64,000 nt of DNA from Clavelina lepadiformis. Its lineage: Eukaryota; Chordata; Ascidiacea; Aplousobranchia; Clavelinidae. Where the stretch lies: positions 374,501 through 438,500 of the forward strand of contig NC_135247.1 of the NCBI RefSeq assembly GCF_947623445.1, given 5' to 3'. Of the stretch, positions 60,350 to 64,000 are shown in pieces (positions within the stretch are counted from its first letter, which is position 1; each line of letters starts with the position of its first letter). The position numbers were made by a program, and so were the translations under genes. Below the pieces are notes generated by a model, which was not told the DNA's origin, did no database searches, and worked only from the letters and a program-made list of their open reading frames with translations.

Positions 60350-63300
60350 TCATCTTTCCCCTCCCATTGATCCATTAGGGACGGGACGACCCCCGCTGTT
60401 TCCATAGTAACGGTTAAAGTTTCCCCGGCGAGGTCTATATCCACCCCTTCCCCGAAAATCCCGCGGTCCATTGCCCCTGCCCCCTCCGTATCCCCAATCT
60501 CGATGGTCGTATCGGCGATGTTCGTGCCCGTCATTCCTGTCTCTATGGTAACGGTAGTTGCCGCGTCTGTGTTCGAAGTCGCCGCGTCGCGAGTATCCGT
60601 TCGTCATCCCCTCCGGACGCTTTTGCGACACTGGGGCTTCCTCAACCACTTCTGGAGTCTTGTTCTTCGCTTCCGGACTATCATCATCCGGGGATTTCCC
60701 TTCAGAAGGATCGCGAGTTTCGTCAGATGATCTGCTGTCGTCACCAGAGTCAGACTTGGCCGCGTCGGACTGAGCTTTCTTGCGGAGCATCTCGGCGTAG
60801 GTCAGTCGTCTGCCGTCTATGGAACAAACAAACGTCAGTTTCACAGAAGTAGAAATATGAAAGCATTCAGAGATTAGAAGCAAGCCCCACCTGGGGTTGG
60901 TGATGACGATGTGACCGATTCCCCTTCGTCATTTTCTGTCTTGACGTCATCAGGCACCTTCAAAGCAAGAGAAGTTAAATGTGAAGTTGAGAGAAATAAA
61001 TATTCTGGCAGCATGAGGACGGACCTTGCAGGATATCTCCAAATCTTTGTCATCTTGAGCAGGAGCTTTTCTCTCGGACTCCACCAATTTTGAGCTGGGT
61101 TGGTTGCCTTTGGGGCCTTCTCGGTGACCAGTTGGGCGCTGGGGCTTCTTTGGGTGCACAGTGTGGACTGCAGACTGCTGGGGTTTTGAAGAATTCAAAG
61201 CGGATTTAGCTGGATCAGGTTTATCAAGCGGACTCTGCTTGGAGTGAGACTTCGATGACGCTTGTGCAGACGAGTGGTGACTTGATTTACCTGCAACAGT
61301 GGGCTCTGTTAGCTCATGAGAGACCACAATGTGTAGAAGAACAAACGTACAAATTACCTTTGACAGGTTTCGATGCAAGGACTTCGTTTGTGTCGTTCTT
61401 AACGCGCGTCGGCTTTCCACCATCCGTGCTTAGCTTAGGTGGGGCAGGTTGGGGAGGAGCGGGCTTGGAGGAAATTGAAACCTCCGAATATGTCTTTTGT
61501 GGAGGAGCAGAGCTCTCGGGGGTTGGTGCCTGTTAACAGATGAAGTCGTCAAAACACCACACAGAGCTAATTCACATTTGCGACTTCCAGAATAAGATCA
61601 TATTGATACCTTTGTGCGGATGTTGCTCTTCTGCTCATCTGCGTCTTCATCCTGGACATCCTTACCGGGCTGAGGATTCTCCGATGATCCGGGAAGTGGA
61701 GGAAAGGAGTTGCTCTCAAGGTTGAAGGGAGTATTGCCCACTGATGGATGAGGAGCTGGCTGTAGAAAATGAAAGAAGATTGTGAGTGGTCCGGAGCACA
61801 TGTCATCCTCTCGAGTGATCGGAACAAACCGTATTCTTCTCGTCTTCTCTTCGACCGCGTCTCTGTCTTGAGTTCCTGCGATCCAAACCGCTCTGGTAGT
61901 TTCTGCAGAAAAAGTTTGACTTGCTTGACTCAAAGTTTGCCTGGGGAAGGCTATTTCGCCAAATTCAACTTACCTTTGTTCGTTGACGTCGGAACCATTT
62001 GATGCCGGGCCATTTGAGGGCGTCCTACCAATGGGCCGTTTCGAATAATTATTATTATAGTCCGCAGCATCATCTGCGTACAAGTAAGTTACAAGTTCAC
62101 AGAAGCAATGGTTTTAGTTGAAAATATTTCTCAATCAACCAACATAAACATCAAATGAACAGAGTGTCCTGTATTTCTCATTCTAACATCTATTGAACCA
62201 AAAGTATTATATTTTAATGAATGTTACGACATACTTAAGCCAGTACTCTCTCCATACTCCTTGTCGCCATACGGTGTTGAACCACGTGACCTCTGCGAAA
62301 ATGAGTTTCAATTTTTTAAGGGTAACAAGATCGTTGTAGGATTTTTATGTCACAATAATTCAGCAATTTCAGGGCAGGCTCGCCTCAAGAAATTATCGCA
62401 ATAGCTCGGCTACAAGACGTCACAGGTTGATTACAAACGAACAGTTCTAACCGACGCGACAAGCAAATTGATACCTGGTCACTGTGGCCTCCTCCTGCTT
62501 TGCTGTGATGTTGGAAGTGACGATCGTGGTGCACGTCATTTGATGCTATTGGTCGGTTACTTGAATAAGCGCCATGGTGACCATAGCCGCCGTAGGATTG
62601 TTGGTTCATCGCTGCAAAATACAAACTGGATGTTACTCCCTTTGCCTCGGTTGCGCCATGCAGTGTACATCACGTGGATAAAAAACTTTGAACTTGCATT
62701 GATCAAAATATGGATCCTAACCTTTGTTCAAAAACCGAGGACTGATCTCAGTCTGGTTGCCTGAGGTTCTGGGGTTGACCCGATTGCCACGATTTCCATT
62801 CTGGGCCGACACGTAATTCTTAAAACAAAAAACTTGTAAATCTGATACCAACAGGAATGACGGGACACAGTACAAGGTTTCCGTAGGATAAAAGCAACTT
62901 TCCAATTTAATTATTTCTAAAAACCCGAAAAGAGATTTTAAAAGCGATAACAGAGTTGTCTGTGATGATGGGAGCATTGCTCACCTGGTGGTGATAGTTG
63001 TTTGAGGGTCGATGCTGCACATGATGCAGCACCTGCCCCCTCCTGTGTGCACTGAGGGGTTGCGGGGGCACCATCATGGTGAGGTGGGGCTCGTTTGCAT
63101 TTGGGGTGACGAAAGGGGCCTGCACGGCTGGCAGATAGTGGGAAGGATGAGCCCCAGCTCCACTCACTGTCAAAAGACATCATATAATAGGTAGAAAGCG
63201 TAATACAATCTCCACGGAACTGTTGAAGAATTTTCGCAGCAGCTACTAACGCTGACATCACAAGGAGGATATTTTAACTTACTCTGAGCAACTCTGTGGT

Positions 63301-64000
63301 CGGTTTGGATGAAATGCTGGGGCTGGTGGAAGCCATCTGGGGCAAGGCTGGGTGGGTTGGGGTCGCTAGTGAGCACATATCGAGCTGCAGTGGGGTTAAC
63401 CTGTGTGGACGGGTTGTTATGTTGGGCTCCTGATGTTGACTTTCTTTGATTGAAAGATCTGACAAAAAATTACATCCATTAAGTATAAATTTAAATGTCA
63501 TTGTTTTACAACCGGGCTATCTTTCCATAGACATCAAATCATGTGACAAAGAATACTCAGTTTCATGCCAATAATGTTAAATACTAACCGTTGACTGACA
63601 CCTTTATGGAAATCAGTGAACCTAGAAATGAATTAGAATTACATCACCATCACCTAACAAATTTCATTTATGAGGTCATAGCAGGAGGTTAAGTTACCTG
63701 TGTCCAGCCGAGTAGGGAGGAGATTTTGTGGCATTCATTGCGCTTGGTTGCGACGATTGACTTGGCTTGAAATTTTGTTGCTGGAAAGTCCCCTGAAATA
63801 AAAAGGAACAGTCAGTTTATTCACAAGTTATCCGGCACCATCAACTCGAACATTCAAGCATGAAAACGCACAAATTAGTAGAAAGACAACCATAGAAATC
63901 TTACCATAACGTTGACATCTGCTGCATAGATATTTGGTTGCCACGGAGCCACAACAAATGGACTGAACTGTGCACTCAATGCTACAGGTGGGCTAGGTTG
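60350..64000 (-). CDS. LARP4: La-related protein 4 (LARP4/4B-like), C-terminal half; 5' end outside window
   Basis: Exons (reading right to left): 63905-64000 (partial), 63698-63792, 63589-63621, 63283-63458, 62985-63166, 62722-62818, 62475-62611, 62235-62292, 61974-62073, 61830-61902, 61610-61759, 61358-61529, 61025-61290, 60891-60957, 60350-60816 (stop). All junction phases agree. Diagnostic segments are RRNSRQRRGRREDEKN followed by FNLESNSFPPLPGS, matching the LARP4/4B region with R-rich stretch and SSFPPLPG, a TYSEVS and a LTYAEMLRKK segment of the SYAE type, and a C-terminal RGG/RG-rich tail (YGGGRGNGPRDFRGRGG). LARP4 proteins bind poly(A), PABP and RACK1 in the cytoplasm and stabilise mRNAs. 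The La motif and RRM would be encoded right of the window. LARP4 versus 4B cannot be decided; tunicates may have one gene. Confidence 0.8.

Overview
The window is eukaryotic nuclear DNA, most likely from a tunicate (Ciona-like sea squirt). Genes are split into many small exons with GT-AG introns often only 45-150 bp long, spacing is compact, and the gene set is animal/chordate in type (CCN growth-factor-like protein, SLC26 anion exchangers, a PLAC8-family protein, ORC1, LARP4). The species call is inference. All coding models were built by hand from splice signals, reading phase and family knowledge.

Layout: (1) 55-1250, minus strand: the first three coding exons of a CCN-family secreted protein (signal peptide, IGFBP, VWC), continuing off the left edge. 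(2) 1251-8887: a gene-poor stretch with one weak candidate gene (5927-7539). (3) 8978-43010, plus strand: five head-to-tail, apparently intact SLC26 anion-transporter genes, called A to E here. Copy A has a convincing first exon and predicts 750 aa. Copies B-E are readable from exon 2 to the stop, but their first exon is unresolved. B-E carry a 1.2-1.7 kb expansion of intron 6 made of hAT-type MITEs with 8-bp target duplications; A lacks it. B/C/D units repeat with a period of exactly 7,558 bp and look identical over long stretches, while A, D and E share short mosaic tracts typical of gene conversion.

(4) 43011-50086: spacer with a 37-bp minisatellite (45577-46130) and a PLAC8/cornifelin-like cysteine-rich gene on the minus strand. 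(5) 50087-51765: an internally deleted, non-autonomous hAT transposon with a perfect 8-bp target duplication. (6) 53722-54172, minus: a small coiled-coil protein gene, divergent from ORC1 (55258-59452, plus), whose 19 coding exons encode BAH, AAA+ and winged-helix regions. (7) 60350-64000, minus: the C-terminal half of a LARP4-like RNA-binding protein, convergent with ORC1 and running off the right edge.

The most unusual pattern is the palindrome TGACGTCA (the CRE/ATF core) and its ACGTCA half, present at a density far above chance throughout the window and in most short introns of the SLC26 genes, often close to the 3' splice site. The other striking feature is the recently homogenised SLC26 array, which needs checking as real tandem duplication versus assembly expansion.
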